Numbered from the stretch's first letter, positions 16,084 through 25,505 are shown. The stretch is 42,776 bases of DNA from Ignavibacteria bacterium (GCA_012719345.1 JAAYAN010000144.1:1-42776); one strand, 5' to 3'. Translations and numbers: made by a program. Notes: a model not told the origin generated them from the letters alone.

Positions 16084-16818
16084 TCAAAATAATTTTCTTC
16101 CTATATTTTTCTCCGTCTCAAATTTTAACACAATACATTTTAGTATGTATGTGATAATTTCCTTAGGAATGCTTGTTTTTCCAAGTTCGGTTTTAATTGT
16201 TTCAAAAGGGTTTTTTTCAAAACTTTTAAGAATTTTTTTATCGGAAAGCCATTTTTCGGACTCTGTAACAATTACATTATTTCCAAAATCAATCAAACCT
16301 GTGCCGGTGTTATGTCCTGCATAAGTGAGGTCATATTTGGGAAGATCGATTGCTTTCCAGACAGCTTTCATTTCGGGACAAAGAAAAATATCATCTAAAA
16401 TTAGAATACCTTTATATCCGATATTTAAAAGATGAACAATAAAATTTGCTTCGTAAATGCCATCATGTGCTGTATCCAGCAGAATAAGTGATGCATCAAT
16501 CAATCTTTTATCTTCAGCAGCATTCCCAATATTTAATTCAATATTGCTTATCGGCATTAAAAGTTCGCATTGATTTAAAATATCGTAACTTATAATTTTA
16601 TTGGTTTTATTAACCGAAAGCGCCAAAGCCGAACTTCCGTGGTGAGTGCCGATATCGAAAATAACAGCGTTGTTAAGAAGACTTGATATATATGCAAGCA
16701 GTTTGTAATGTTCTCCCTGAGGGTAAACAAGAAAATTCTTTGTATGGCTGCTTGAAGTTTTTTCCAGAAGCGAAGTAAGATCGATAAAGTTTACTTTATC
16801 AAGTTCAAGCTTAATCAT
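16084..16818 (-). CDS. class I SAM-dependent methyltransferase (Methyltransf_24-like)
   Basis: The 244-residue protein has the SAM-binding motif I as FDIGTHHGSSALALS (D55), an acidic end of the second strand in SYDILN, and a motif IV-like LLDTAHDG and LILDDIFL pair. These match O-methyltransferases of the Methyltransf_24 type. Its ATG overlaps the stop of the double glycosyltransferase gene by 4 bases, so the two proteins are coupled. I infer that it methylates a glycan or sugar precursor used in flagellin modification. The C-terminal 60 residues have no feature that I recognise. Confidence 0.72.
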   Translation of the reverse strand: MIKLELDKVNFIDLTSLLEKTSSSHTKNFLVYPQGEHYKLLAYISSLLNNAVIFDIGTHHGSSALALSVNKTNKIISYDILNQCELLMPISNIELNIGNAAEDKRLIDASLILLDTAHDGIYEANFIVHLLNIGYKGILILDDIFLCPEMKAVWKAIDLPKYDLTYAGHNTGTGLIDFGNNVIVTESEKWLSDKKILKSFEKNPFETIKTELGKTSIPKEIITYILKCIVLKFETEKNIGRKLF

Positions 16819-18812
16819 TTTCTATCTTCAATTATTTTTAAATTGTCTGAGGCAGGTTCAAAGTCCGGATCAATTTCCAGAGCTTTTTGCAAATATTCTT
16901 TTGCTGTTTTAATATTATTTTTAAGAATTGATACAACTCCAAGATTTGTAAGCACGTGCTTATCTCCGGGATAATGCTCGTTAATCTCAGCAAATATTTT
17001 TAATGCAATATCAAGATTATTTAATTCAATCAGCTGTTCGCCTTTTTCGAATGCTAGTTTTTTCCATTCGCTTATTAAAATCTCCTTCCCGTTTTTTTTG
17101 CCGTAATCATTCCATTTTTTAAAGAACAATTTTTTGTTGCGTTCAAGTATCTGTCCGGAAGTTTCTTTTTTATCATAATATTCAATTTCGCGATATGCTC
17201 TTATTGAGCCGCTCCAATGATGTTCGTATTCCGTAACAGGAATTATATAACTTTTCAGTCCGGCTTTTTTTATTTGGAGACCAATATCCCATTCTTCAAA
17301 GTAACAGGGGGTGAATGAGTTTTCAAATTTTAAAGTCCCGCTGTTAAAGTATTTCGTTTTTACTGCGAAGAAAAACCCAGAAACCGCATCAACAACAGCA
17401 GGAGCATCAAAAACCCCTTTGTCGTAATAGATTAAATCTTTTGCCTGTTCGAAATTGAACATCGATCCCTGCGGACCAGCCATAGCTGCATCGGGAAGTT
17501 CTATTAATCCGTTTTCAATTTTTTCAACAGCTTCTTTCGTAATGTGCAAATCGGCATTGCAGATAAAAGTAACAGGCGTTTGAGAAATATTCAAACCGAT
17601 ATTCCAGGCACGGGCAACCCCAACGTTTTTATTCATTACCGCGTAATAATCAATCCGCGGATGATTTTTCATCTCTTCGGCAACTTTTTCGCTGTTGAAA
17701 ACAATTATTACATTTCCTTCGATGTTTTCAAAATCGGCTAGAAGAGTTTTAATATTTAAATTGCTCGCGGGCGAATAATCGAGTACGGGAATAACAAAAC
17801 TTCTTTTCAATTTATTAACTTGCTGCGATGAAATTTTAATATTATTAATTGAACGTTTTCTCCATTCTTCCGGCGAAGGAGTTTCTTTTATTTTTTTATT
17901 CAGGATTTTAAAAATTTCATCTGTGCGGTGTTTATAAGTATGAGCATTGTGAATAATTTCATTTCCGCGGCTTGCAATTGCTTCGCGCAATTCGTCATTT
18001 TCAAGATAAAATTCTGCTTTGCCCGAAATGTATTTGTCGGAATAAACTGCAAGGTCTTCTCCGTCAACAAACATAACTTCCTGACCCGAATTTAAAGCAT
18101 TGTCAGTCAGCAGAAAGGTTCCAGTGCTCATTACTTCAAAAAGCCGCATATTAAGGTCATTTCGGATTGAATTGTTAAAAATAATTTTAGAATCGGTAAA
18201 AACCTGCGACATTTCTTTCCAGAAACAACGCTTATTAAAGACCGAAAATTTTTCGGAAAGCAAATCGATTAAAGCAGTCCGCCGGGGGTTGTTTATCATC
18301 GAACCGACAAAACCGATATCGTATTTCTTTAATCTTTTTTCACCCGAATGAATTTCGGCATCGCATCCGAGAGGCAGCCAGTGTACATTTTTATTTCCTG
18401 CTTTCCGGAAATCATCAAGATATTCCTTTTGTGCAATGAAAACGTGATCGAAATTTTTTGCCCATTCAATGTGCCATTTTAGATTAAGATGGCTGTCAAT
18501 TAAATAGCAAATTTTAGGGATTGGCAAATTCGAAATATTCTTAGGGAAATATCCATAAACCGATTCAATCCAGAAAAATAGTTCGGGTTTATCTTCCGTA
18601 TTATTAAACACTTCAAGAATATCCGGTTCGGCATCAAGCGGAATATTATGCGGAATTACAGGAAGATTCATATTCTCAAGCTTCCAAGCTTTAATAAGTT
18701 CCTGTGAAATGGAAGGTCCGCAGGTTGTAACCTGGTGATCGTTTTTTAGTGCTCTTTCAAAATAAACTGCAGTTGTAACGGGATAAGAAACATTAGCAAG
18801 CCAGATGTGCAT
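16815..18812 (-). CDS. double glycosyltransferase: CgeB-like GT-B + GT2 + TPR tail
   Basis: The 665-residue protein joins three parts. Residues 1-310 are a GT-B domain of the CgeB/GT1-like type, with GFVGSMINNPRR and the nucleotide-sugar loop RLFEVMSTGTFLLTDN. Residues 330-570 are a GT2 (GT-A) domain with FVIPVLDYS, NVGVARAWNIG, the DxD-like NADLHI and an EEWDIGLQIKKAG acceptor region. Residues 590-655 carry TPR-like helices (LDIALKIFAEINEHYPGDKHVLTNLG and a following repeat), split at their boundary. It can therefore add two sugars, with TPRs possibly docking a protein. It is divergent from the triple TPR-glycosyltransferase and is followed by the methyltransferase. A sigma-54-like promoter lies just upstream. 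No membrane helix is seen; a cytoplasmic role in flagellin glycan building is inferred. Confidence 0.8.
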   Translation of the reverse strand: MHIWLANVSYPVTTAVYFERALKNDHQVTTCGPSISQELIKAWKLENMNLPVIPHNIPLDAEPDILEVFNNTEDKPELFFWIESVYGYFPKNISNLPIPKICYLIDSHLNLKWHIEWAKNFDHVFIAQKEYLDDFRKAGNKNVHWLPLGCDAEIHSGEKRLKKYDIGFVGSMINNPRRTALIDLLSEKFSVFNKRCFWKEMSQVFTDSKIIFNNSIRNDLNMRLFEVMSTGTFLLTDNALNSGQEVMFVDGEDLAVYSDKYISGKAEFYLENDELREAIASRGNEIIHNAHTYKHRTDEIFKILNKKIKETPSPEEWRKRSINNIKISSQQVNKLKRSFVIPVLDYSPASNLNIKTLLADFENIEGNVIIVFNSEKVAEEMKNHPRIDYYAVMNKNVGVARAWNIGLNISQTPVTFICNADLHITKEAVEKIENGLIELPDAAMAGPQGSMFNFEQAKDLIYYDKGVFDAPAVVDAVSGFFFAVKTKYFNSGTLKFENSFTPCYFEEWDIGLQIKKAGLKSYIIPVTEYEHHWSGSIRAYREIEYYDKKETSGQILERNKKLFFKKWNDYGKKNGKEILISEWKKLAFEKGEQLIELNNLDIALKIFAEINEHYPGDKHVLTNLGVVSILKNNIKTAKEYLQKALEIDPDFEPASDNLKIIEDRK

Positions 18813-18847
18813 TAGTAATCCTGAAATATTTAACAGAACTTTTTTTA

Positions 18848-18863
18848 CGCAAAATTGATACCA
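18848..18863 (-). promoter_or_regulatory. sigma-54-like promoter for the double glycosyltransferase gene
   Basis: On the minus strand, TGGTAT-CAATT-TTGCG has the invariant GG and GC separated by 10 bases, with TTGC intact and mismatches only in the middle of the -24 box. The predicted start, near 18838, is about 26 bases before the ATG. This is a pattern match only. Confidence 0.45.
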
Positions 18864-18943
18864 TAAAACAAATTTTAAGAATAATCCTTAAAAGTTTATA
18901 AATACTGCAAAACTTATGAAGAAACGAGAAATAAAAATATTTA

Positions 18944-18965
18944 AAGTGCATAATATTGTGCACTT
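18944..18965. promoter_or_regulatory. 22-bp palindrome, candidate activator (UAS) site
   Basis: Perfect arms AAGTGCA (18944-18950) and TGCACTT (18959-18965) are separated by eight bases. The shape resembles NtrC-family sites, which contain GCAC and GTGC arms. Its centre lies about 115 bases from the predicted starts of both divergent sigma-54-like promoters, the usual distance for an upstream activating sequence. The FlrC-like activator encoded at 30308-31696 is the obvious candidate. Confidence 0.55.
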
Positions 18966-19043
18966 GCTGAATAATGTTTGCTTATTTCAGAATGATGCGT
19001 TAGGAATTTTAGATAATGGCTAAATATAAGCATATCTTATGTT

Positions 19044-19059
19044 TGGCAGGAATATTGTG
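19044..19059 (+). promoter_or_regulatory. imperfect sigma-54-like promoter for the triple TPR-glycosyltransferase gene
   Basis: TGGCAGG-AATA-TTGTG keeps the -24 GG, the TTG and the exact spacing, but the nearly invariant -12 GC is GT. The predicted start, near 19069, is about 22 bases before the TTG start codon. Strength is doubtful, but its mirror placement to the leftward promoter supports it. Confidence 0.33.
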
Positions 19060-19090
19060 TAAAATATCATTCTAATAATACTGGTTTAAT

Positions 19091-22000
19091 TTGCAGAATA
19101 TACTCGAAAAAGCCGAAGCCCTTTACAAATCGGGGGATATAAGTGCTGCCGAAAAAGAATATTTACGGATTATTGAGCAAGATGGAAATTTTTATTCCGC
19201 TCAGTTTAATTTGGGAATATTATATTTTAATTCCGGCAAGCCCGAAAAAGCATTAGAGTGTTTCGATAAGTGCATAAAAGGCGGATTTGCTAATGCATCG
19301 GTTTATAATTATATAGGGATAATCCTTCAAAACAGCGGTGAAGTAGCTCTTTCTGTATCTTATTTTAATGCGGCACTAAACATTGAACCGGAAAACATTC
19401 TGATTTTAAATAACATTTCATTGTCATATTTTCTTATCGGTAGAGAAAACGATGCATTGGAATGCTTGCAAAAAGCATTAAAAATTGCTCCGGATGATTA
19501 CGAAACTTATTATAATCTGGGCTTCATTTATTTTAAAATTAACCAGCTTGAAAAAGCGGAAGAACAATATCTTAAAGTATTAAAAATAAATCCGGCACAT
19601 AAAGCGGCAAAATGGAATTTGGGAGAAATATATTTATCAAGAGAAATTCATGAAAAAGCCGAAATTATTTTCAATGAAATTTATAATGATGATAAAAATA
19701 ATTACGAGGCAAAATACAACTTGGCGGTGTCCCTTCAAAAACAAAAAAAGTATATCGAGGCTTTAATAATTTATGACGAATTAAATAATGATAAAAAACT
19801 TGCCGGAAAGGCGTTCTTCAATTCGGGAAATATTTTCAAAGAGAAAAAGGAAAACGGGAAAGCAGAAGAATGTTACACAAAAGCCTTGAAGTATGATTCC
19901 GGAAATTGCGAGCTTTGGAATAACCTTGGTCTGGTGCAGATAGAAACATTTGAATACGGCAAAGCAGAAGCTTCTTTCAGAAATGCATTAAATCTAAAAC
20001 CTTTTTACACAGATGCGATTTCGAATCTTGCCGCATTGTTTTACGAAATGGAAAAGCCGGATGAGGCAATAAAATTTTACAATTCCGCCATCGAAATTTC
20101 TTCGGAGAACGATTTGCATTTTAACAAAGCTTTAGCGCTTCTGGCAAAAGGAAATTTTGAAGAAGGTTTTGCCGAATACGAATACCGTAATTCGAAATTG
20201 AAAAATGATGCACGTTATAAAAAAATATGGATGGGCGAAAGTCTTGAAAACAAACGCATTATTGTTGCCGATGAGCAGGGAATTGGTGACGTTATTCAGT
20301 TTTTGCGTTTTCTTAAAGAACTAAAGTTACGCGGAGCGCACGTAATTTTCCATTGCCGGAAATCACTTATAAAGTTTACTGAAAGAATCGAATGGATTGA
20401 CGAAACAGTTAATTTGCAAGAAGAATACGGCAATTACGATTTTGCAGTATCTTTGCTAAGTCTGCCGTATCTTCTTAAAATTAATGAAGAAAATATCCCG
20501 TGTGATATTCCTTATATAAAATATGACGAAATAAATAAATTCGAACAGTTTATTAAAAAGTATAACGGATTAAAAATAGGGATTGCCTGGAAAGGAAATC
20601 CTGAACATAAATTCGATTACAAGCGGTCATTTAGAATCCAAAAATTTGAAACTATTGCAAATATTGAAGGAGTTATTATTTTCAGTCTTCAGCTATCCCT
20701 TTCTGAAGAAGAAAAGTGGTTTCTTGAACAAAATAATATAATTCAGCTTTTTGAAAAGGATGAGGCATTCGAAAACACTATAAGTCTGATAAAAGTTCTC
20801 GATCTTATAATTACTGTTGATACATCAATTGCGCATCTGGCGGGAGCAATGGGCAAAAAAGTGTGGACGCTCCTTCCTTTTGCCGCCGACTGGCGATGGA
20901 AATTTTGCGTGGAAAATTCATTATGGTATCCTTCAATGCATTTATTCAGGCAGAAAAAACCGGGCAGCTGGGATGAAGTTTTTAAAAAAATATCGGCTGA
21001 ACTGCAGAAAATTATTCCTCAAAAAAGAAACTATGATGAAGAATATCTGGTAATAAAACTTAAAGCTTTCGAAAACCACGAAGCTGGAAATCTTGACGAA
21101 GCCGAAAAATATTATGCAGCATTACTTAGGAAAAATCCCTGCGATCCGGAAATACTATACTGGCTGGCAGTTTTGAAAAATTCGCAGAACAAAACAGATG
21201 AAGCCGAAAAACATTTAAGCTTGCTGATTAATAAAAACCCTTCCTTCAGTGAAGAAAGCTACATTCACTTATGCAGTATTTTTATCCGCCGGAAAGAAGA
21301 AAAAAACGCTGAAAAATATTACTTAAAAGGGATTGCCTTATTTCCCGGTTCTTATAAATTATTGAACGATTACGGAGTTTTTCTTGCGGGCATAGGAAAA
21401 AGCGATGAAGCTGCCGGATATTTTGAACAAGCTATAAAAATAAATCCTCTTTTTACAGAAGCAATTTTTAATGCAGCAGCCGAAGCCGAAAAAAAATGCG
21501 ACTACAGCAAAGCTGAAAAATATTATTTAAAGGTTTTAGAAATAATTTCCACCGATTTTAATGCGTTAACAAATCTTGCAAATTTGAAATTAAAGACTAA
21601 GAAGTTTATGGAGGCAGAAGAATATTATAAAAAAGCATTATCAGTTAAGAATGATTTTAATGCAAATAATAATCTGGGGTTTGCACTTCAGCGCCAAAAT
21701 AAACTTGATGAAGCCGAACATTTTTTTTTAAGGGCTTTAGAAATTACTCCTGCATACGGTGTTTATTACAATCTGGGGAATAATTTTTATTTAAATGGAA
21801 AATTTAAGGAAGCTCAGGATTATTATCTGAAATCTTTAGAAATTAACGCAGATTACCGTGAAGCAAAAGTAGCCTTGAGTTTCATACAATTAAGCATGAA
21901 GAATTTTAAAGAAGGATGGAAAAATTTTAAATATTCTTTATTTCCTAACCTCTTAACAGAAAAAGCCGGAATTAAAAAATGGGAAGGTGAAGATCTGAAC

Positions 22001-24253
22001 GGGAAAACTCTTTTGGTATATTCCGAACAGGGTTTGGGCGATAATATTCATTTTGCGCGGTATATTCATTACGCTAAAAAAGCGGGAGCAAAAATAAAAT
22101 TTTTATGCGATAAAAACCTTGCTGATTTAATCAGCAATCCGGAATATGCTGAATTTATTCACGAAATAGAAAATCCCGGTGAAATAGATTTCTGCTGTTC
22201 GCTGCTTGAGCTTCCTTCTTTTCTCTTCGATTTAGGAGTTGATGATCATAGTCTGGTAAAATATATAAAAACAGATTCTGGCAAATCTGAAAATAACATT
22301 ATAAACTTCCCTGATGAAAAAATTAAAATCGGATTTGTATGGAAAGGTAATCCGAATCATCAGTTTGATGCTTTCCGTTCTGCAGAATTAGAAAATTTTC
22401 TTACACTTTTCGAATTAGAAAATGCTTGTTTTTATTCTTTACAAATAACTGATGAAGAAGAAATAAAAATACTTTCGCAAAAAAACAGCAACGTATTTAC
22501 AATAAACTTTAAAGGTAAAAATTTTACAGAATTTGTAAGTAAGCTCGATTTAATAATTACGGTAGATACAATGATGGCGCACTTTGCCGGAACGCTTGGC
22601 AAACCGGTCTGGATTCTTCTTGCAAAGGTATGCGACTGGCGCTGGGGTATGGAAGGCAGCGAATCTTATCTTTATCCTTCGGCAAAATTATTCAGGCAGA
22701 AAGAACTTGGAAATTGGGAACCCATTTTTAAGGAGATAAAAGAAAATTTATTAAAACTTACAAACAGCAGCGAAAATTTAGTAAGAACCGAACAAGAAAT
22801 ACTGGCAGAAGCCCATAAACTGATTGAACAAAAAGAATATGCAAAAGCCGAAGCTTTGCTAAAAGATGCTGCTCTGCATTTTCCCCATTCCGAAGAAGTA
22901 TATCTCCTTTCGGGATATTTTTATCAAATCTGTGAAAATCTTCACGATGCGCTTAACTCATATCTAAATATAATAAAGATTAATCCCTCGAACCATATAG
23001 CTTATTCAAATATGGGAGTTGTTTTAAAAGATCTTAAAAGATTTGATGAAGCGGAAAAAAGTTTAAGCATTGCAATAAAAATTAATGATTCAAATGCGAT
23101 TGCATATAACAATATGGCTATTATTAGCCATCTGAAAGGAGATTTCGAAAAATCGCGTGGCTGTCTTGAAAAAGCCTTGGCACTCAATCCTTTTTATCAC
23201 GAAGCATATATAAATCTTTCCAATTATTACGATACTGCCGGAGACATGACGAAAGCTTTGGAAAGCATTGAAAAAGCCATTGAAATAACTCCGCATTCAG
23301 CCGATGCGCATTTTAATAAATCGGTAATTCTTCTTAAAGAAGGATATGATTTGGAAGGCTGGAAAGAATACGAATGGAGAAAGAAAAAAGCTGAATATCA
23401 GAAAAGAAACTTCAGCATACCGGAACTTATAAGTACAGATGTTTACGGGAAAACAATACTTGTTTACGACGAACAGGGATATGGCGATACAATACAATTT
23501 GCCAGATATATTGAATTTCTTAAGCAAAGAGGAGCAAAGGTAATATTAGAATGCCATAAATCGCTGGTAAGGCTTATGAAAAGCTGCAAAGGTATTGCTG
23601 AAGTTTACAGCCGGGGAGAACTAAAGGAAAAAGAATTTAAATTTGATAATCAAACAGCGCTTTTAAGTCTTCCATTGCTTCTTTACAGAGAGGTCTCCGA
23701 AATTCCTGCCAATGTTCCTTATTTAGAAGCAAATGAAAGACCGGATTTATTCTGGCACGAAAATTATTCATTTAAATCTGCTTATAAAATCGGAATTTTT
23801 TGGCGCGGAAAGCAACCGGTAACAAATTTACAGCGCGCAGCAAATTTGAAGTTCTTTGAACATATTGCAAAAATGGAAAACGTTAAAATTTTCAGTCTGC
23901 AAAAAGAAGGCATCACAAAAGAAGAAAACGAAATGATGACTGAGTTTGGAATTAATGACCTTTCGCCCCAACTCGGAGACTTTAGTGATACCGCATCGAT
24001 AATTAAGGCATTAGATCTTGTAATTACTATTGATACTTCTGTTGCCCATCTTTCCGGCGCTTTGGGTGTAAAAACCTGGACAATTCTATCGAAAAGAGCA
24101 GACTGGCGCTGGTACCGTAAAATAGATTACAGTCCTTGGTATCCTTCAATGAAATTATTCCGCCAAGAAAATTATAACGATTGGAAGACAGTATTTGAGA
24201 AAATTAGTAAAAAATTAAACACAGAGTTATTAAACCATAATAAAAGGAGTTAA
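19091..24253 (+). CDS. giant flagellin glycosyltransferase candidate: three TPR + GT9-like modules (FlmG-like)
   Basis: This 1720-residue soluble protein contains three consecutive units, each a run of TPRs followed by a GT-B domain related to heptosyltransferases. TPR runs lie at about 1-365, 655-935 and 1235-1400. Each GT domain repeats the same landmarks: EQGxGD (395-400, 979-984, 1461-1466), a WKGNP/WRGK strand, DTxxAH (D577/H582, D1159/H1164, D1648/H1653) and DWRW (600, 1182, 1671). TPR + GT of this kind is the layout of FlmG, the soluble flagellin glycosyltransferase of Caulobacter, whose TPRs bind flagellin; FlmG has one unit. Modules are diverged but none has lost these motifs. The start is a TTG without a clear ribosome site. 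The final codons contain the AGGAG that serves flagellin 1, whose ATG is 3 bases after the stop. Confidence 0.85.
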   Translation: MQNILEKAEALYKSGDISAAEKEYLRIIEQDGNFYSAQFNLGILYFNSGKPEKALECFDKCIKGGFANASVYNYIGIILQNSGEVALSVSYFNAALNIEPENILILNNISLSYFLIGRENDALECLQKALKIAPDDYETYYNLGFIYFKINQLEKAEEQYLKVLKINPAHKAAKWNLGEIYLSREIHEKAEIIFNEIYNDDKNNYEAKYNLAVSLQKQKKYIEALIIYDELNNDKKLAGKAFFNSGNIFKEKKENGKAEECYTKALKYDSGNCELWNNLGLVQIETFEYGKAEASFRNALNLKPFYTDAISNLAALFYEMEKPDEAIKFYNSAIEISSENDLHFNKALALLAKGNFEEGFAEYEYRNSKLKNDARYKKIWMGESLENKRIIVADEQGIGDVIQFLRFLKELKLRGAHVIFHCRKSLIKFTERIEWIDETVNLQEEYGNYDFAVSLLSLPYLLKINEENIPCDIPYIKYDEINKFEQFIKKYNGLKIGIAWKGNPEHKFDYKRSFRIQKFETIANIEGVIIFSLQLSLSEEEKWFLEQNNIIQLFEKDEAFENTISLIKVLDLIITVDTSIAHLAGAMGKKVWTLLPFAADWRWKFCVENSLWYPSMHLFRQKKPGSWDEVFKKISAELQKIIPQKRNYDEEYLVIKLKAFENHEAGNLDEAEKYYAALLRKNPCDPEILYWLAVLKNSQNKTDEAEKHLSLLINKNPSFSEESYIHLCSIFIRRKEEKNAEKYYLKGIALFPGSYKLLNDYGVFLAGIGKSDEAAGYFEQAIKINPLFTEAIFNAAAEAEKKCDYSKAEKYYLKVLEIISTDFNALTNLANLKLKTKKFMEAEEYYKKALSVKNDFNANNNLGFALQRQNKLDEAEHFFLRALEITPAYGVYYNLGNNFYLNGKFKEAQDYYLKSLEINADYREAKVALSFIQLSMKNFKEGWKNFKYSLFPNLLTEKAGIKKWEGEDLNGKTLLVYSEQGLGDNIHFARYIHYAKKAGAKIKFLCDKNLADLISNPEYAEFIHEIENPGEIDFCCSLLELPSFLFDLGVDDHSLVKYIKTDSGKSENNIINFPDEKIKIGFVWKGNPNHQFDAFRSAELENFLTLFELENACFYSLQITDEEEIKILSQKNSNVFTINFKGKNFTEFVSKLDLIITVDTMMAHFAGTLGKPVWILLAKVCDWRWGMEGSESYLYPSAKLFRQKELGNWEPIFKEIKENLLKLTNSSENLVRTEQEILAEAHKLIEQKEYAKAEALLKDAALHFPHSEEVYLLSGYFYQICENLHDALNSYLNIIKINPSNHIAYSNMGVVLKDLKRFDEAEKSLSIAIKINDSNAIAYNNMAIISHLKGDFEKSRGCLEKALALNPFYHEAYINLSNYYDTAGDMTKALESIEKAIEITPHSADAHFNKSVILLKEGYDLEGWKEYEWRKKKAEYQKRNFSIPELISTDVYGKTILVYDEQGYGDTIQFARYIEFLKQRGAKVILECHKSLVRLMKSCKGIAEVYSRGELKEKEFKFDNQTALLSLPLLLYREVSEIPANVPYLEANERPDLFWHENYSFKSAYKIGIFWRGKQPVTNLQRAANLKFFEHIAKMENVKIFSLQKEGITKEENEMMTEFGINDLSPQLGDFSDTASIIKALDLVITIDTSVAHLSGALGVKTWTILSKRADWRWYRKIDYSPWYPSMKLFRQENYNDWKTVFEKISKKLNTELLNHNKRS

Positions 24254-24256
24254 AAA

Positions 24257-25123
24257 ATGGGATTCAGAGTAAACACAAACACGGACGCACTTCAGGCATA
24301 TTACCAGCTGGCTAAGGTAAACGCCGAGACTACAAAGGCACAATTAAGACTTTCATCAGGAAAAAGAATATTAAACGTAGGAGATGATACATCGGGCTTT
24401 AACGTAGGTACCTCATTAAAAGGAAAAGTAGCCGTAATGAAAGGTGCCCAGAACAATATCGCATCAGCAAAAAATCTTTTAGCTACAGCCGAAGGAGCTT
24501 TGCTCGGTATGAATGATCTTCTTACCAAAATCGAAGGTAAATTATCCGATGCAACAAACCCGACAGCCGACAGAACAGCTTTGCAGGAAGACATACGTGC
24601 TCTTTCGGCAGAAATTCATAACATCCTGCTGAATACAAAATTCAACGATTCAAAAATATTGTTTTCTGCTGCAGGTCAAGGTTACGCATTCCAGGTTGGT
24701 GAATCGACCGATACATTATTAATAGATTATGCATCAACTCTTTCAAGTACCGGTCAGGGAGGTTATGGAGATAACATTTCGGTAAGCATAAGCAGTTTTC
24801 AGAATGTATCGGCAACTACTCTTATGAGTACAAGTGGTACCGAATCGGTACAGGGTTTGCAAACAGCATTAGTTAATTTAAAATCGGCAGTTGCCGGAGC
24901 TCTTGGTAAAATTGGTAACTTCTCACAGCGTCTTGATATTAAAGATGAAACATTAAATGTTGCAATTGCAAATGCCGAATCAACTATCAGCCGCTTATTT
25001 GATGCGGATATGGCTATGGAACAGCTTAAAGCAACAAGAGGTTCTATTCTTGCTCAGGCAGGCACAGCAATGTTAGCTCAGCTTAATGCTTCTCCTCAGC
25101 AAGTGCTGCAGTTATTCCAGTAA
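24257..25123 (+). CDS. fliC: flagellin 1
   Basis: This is a short flagellin of 288 residues with only the conserved D0/D1 helices. The N-terminal AQLRLSSGKR (32-41) and C-terminal SRLFDADMAMEQ and AGTAMLAQLNASPQQVLQLF are flagellin hallmarks. A serine/threonine-rich central part (about 165-205, including VSATTLMSTSGTES) is surface-exposed in such flagellins and a natural place for O-glycans. AAAGGAG, nine bases ahead of the ATG, lies inside the end of the glycosyltransferase gene, so the two are coupled. I see no sigma-28 promoter directly upstream, unlike flagellin 2. The FliS-like chaperone gene follows 37 bases later. The protein is exported by the flagellar apparatus and has no signal peptide. 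Confidence 0.96.
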   Translation: MGFRVNTNTDALQAYYQLAKVNAETTKAQLRLSSGKRILNVGDDTSGFNVGTSLKGKVAVMKGAQNNIASAKNLLATAEGALLGMNDLLTKIEGKLSDATNPTADRTALQEDIRALSAEIHNILLNTKFNDSKILFSAAGQGYAFQVGESTDTLLIDYASTLSSTGQGGYGDNISVSISSFQNVSATTLMSTSGTESVQGLQTALVNLKSAVAGALGKIGNFSQRLDIKDETLNVAIANAESTISRLFDADMAMEQLKATRGSILAQAGTAMLAQLNASPQQVLQLFQ

Positions 25124-25160
25124 AACAGTTTGTTTTAATAATTAAACAAAAGAGAATATT

Positions 25161-25505
25161 ATGATTACGGCGCAAAGTGTAAGAAAAAGAAGAGCAAATT
25201 CTTATCTGGTTAAGGAAATTCTGGAAGCAAGTCCGCAAAAACTTATTCTAAAGATATACGATTTTGCCATTGCCAATTGCCAGCGCAAAGATATGGTTAA
25301 AACAAACAAGGCAGTTTCGGAACTTATAATTTCACTTAATTTTGAAAAAGATGAGACTAAGCCTATATCTATGCAGTTATTAAGATTATATCAGTTTGTG
25401 CAAGACCAGACCCGCAAAGGCGAGTTTGATATTGCTTTGCAAATATTAAGCGGATTGCGTACAACCTGGCAGGAAGCTTTTGAAAAAGAAGGACTGAAGT
25501 TATGA
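25161..25505 (+). CDS. fliS: FliS-like flagellin chaperone 1
   Basis: The 114-residue helical protein has the FliS pattern of a YLVKEILEASPQKLILKIYDF start, followed by a helical bundle and no membrane part. FliS binds the C-terminal helix of flagellin in the cytoplasm and delivers it to the export gate. A paralogue of the same size follows flagellin 2. Pairing of each flagellin with its own chaperone suggests a tandem duplication of the flagellin-fliS unit. It is basic at its N-terminus (RKRRANS). Confidence 0.83.
   Translation: MITAQSVRKRRANSYLVKEILEASPQKLILKIYDFAIANCQRKDMVKTNKAVSELIISLNFEKDETKPISMQLLRLYQFVQDQTRKGEFDIALQILSGLRTTWQEAFEKEGLKL

Noticed and set aside
19082-19094. TGG...TTGC over the start of the triple glycosyltransferase gene
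   Set aside because: Only 8 bases separate GG and GC, so it cannot be a sigma-54 promoter.
23994-24002. ATCGATAA inside the glycosyltransferase gene as a promoter for flagellin 1
   Set aside because: No TAAA at 15 bases and it lies about 250 bases inside coding sequence.
25127-25149. A+T-only inverted repeat after flagellin 1
   Set aside because: TTTGTTT/AAACAAA has almost no stability and no T-run, so I do not call it a terminator.
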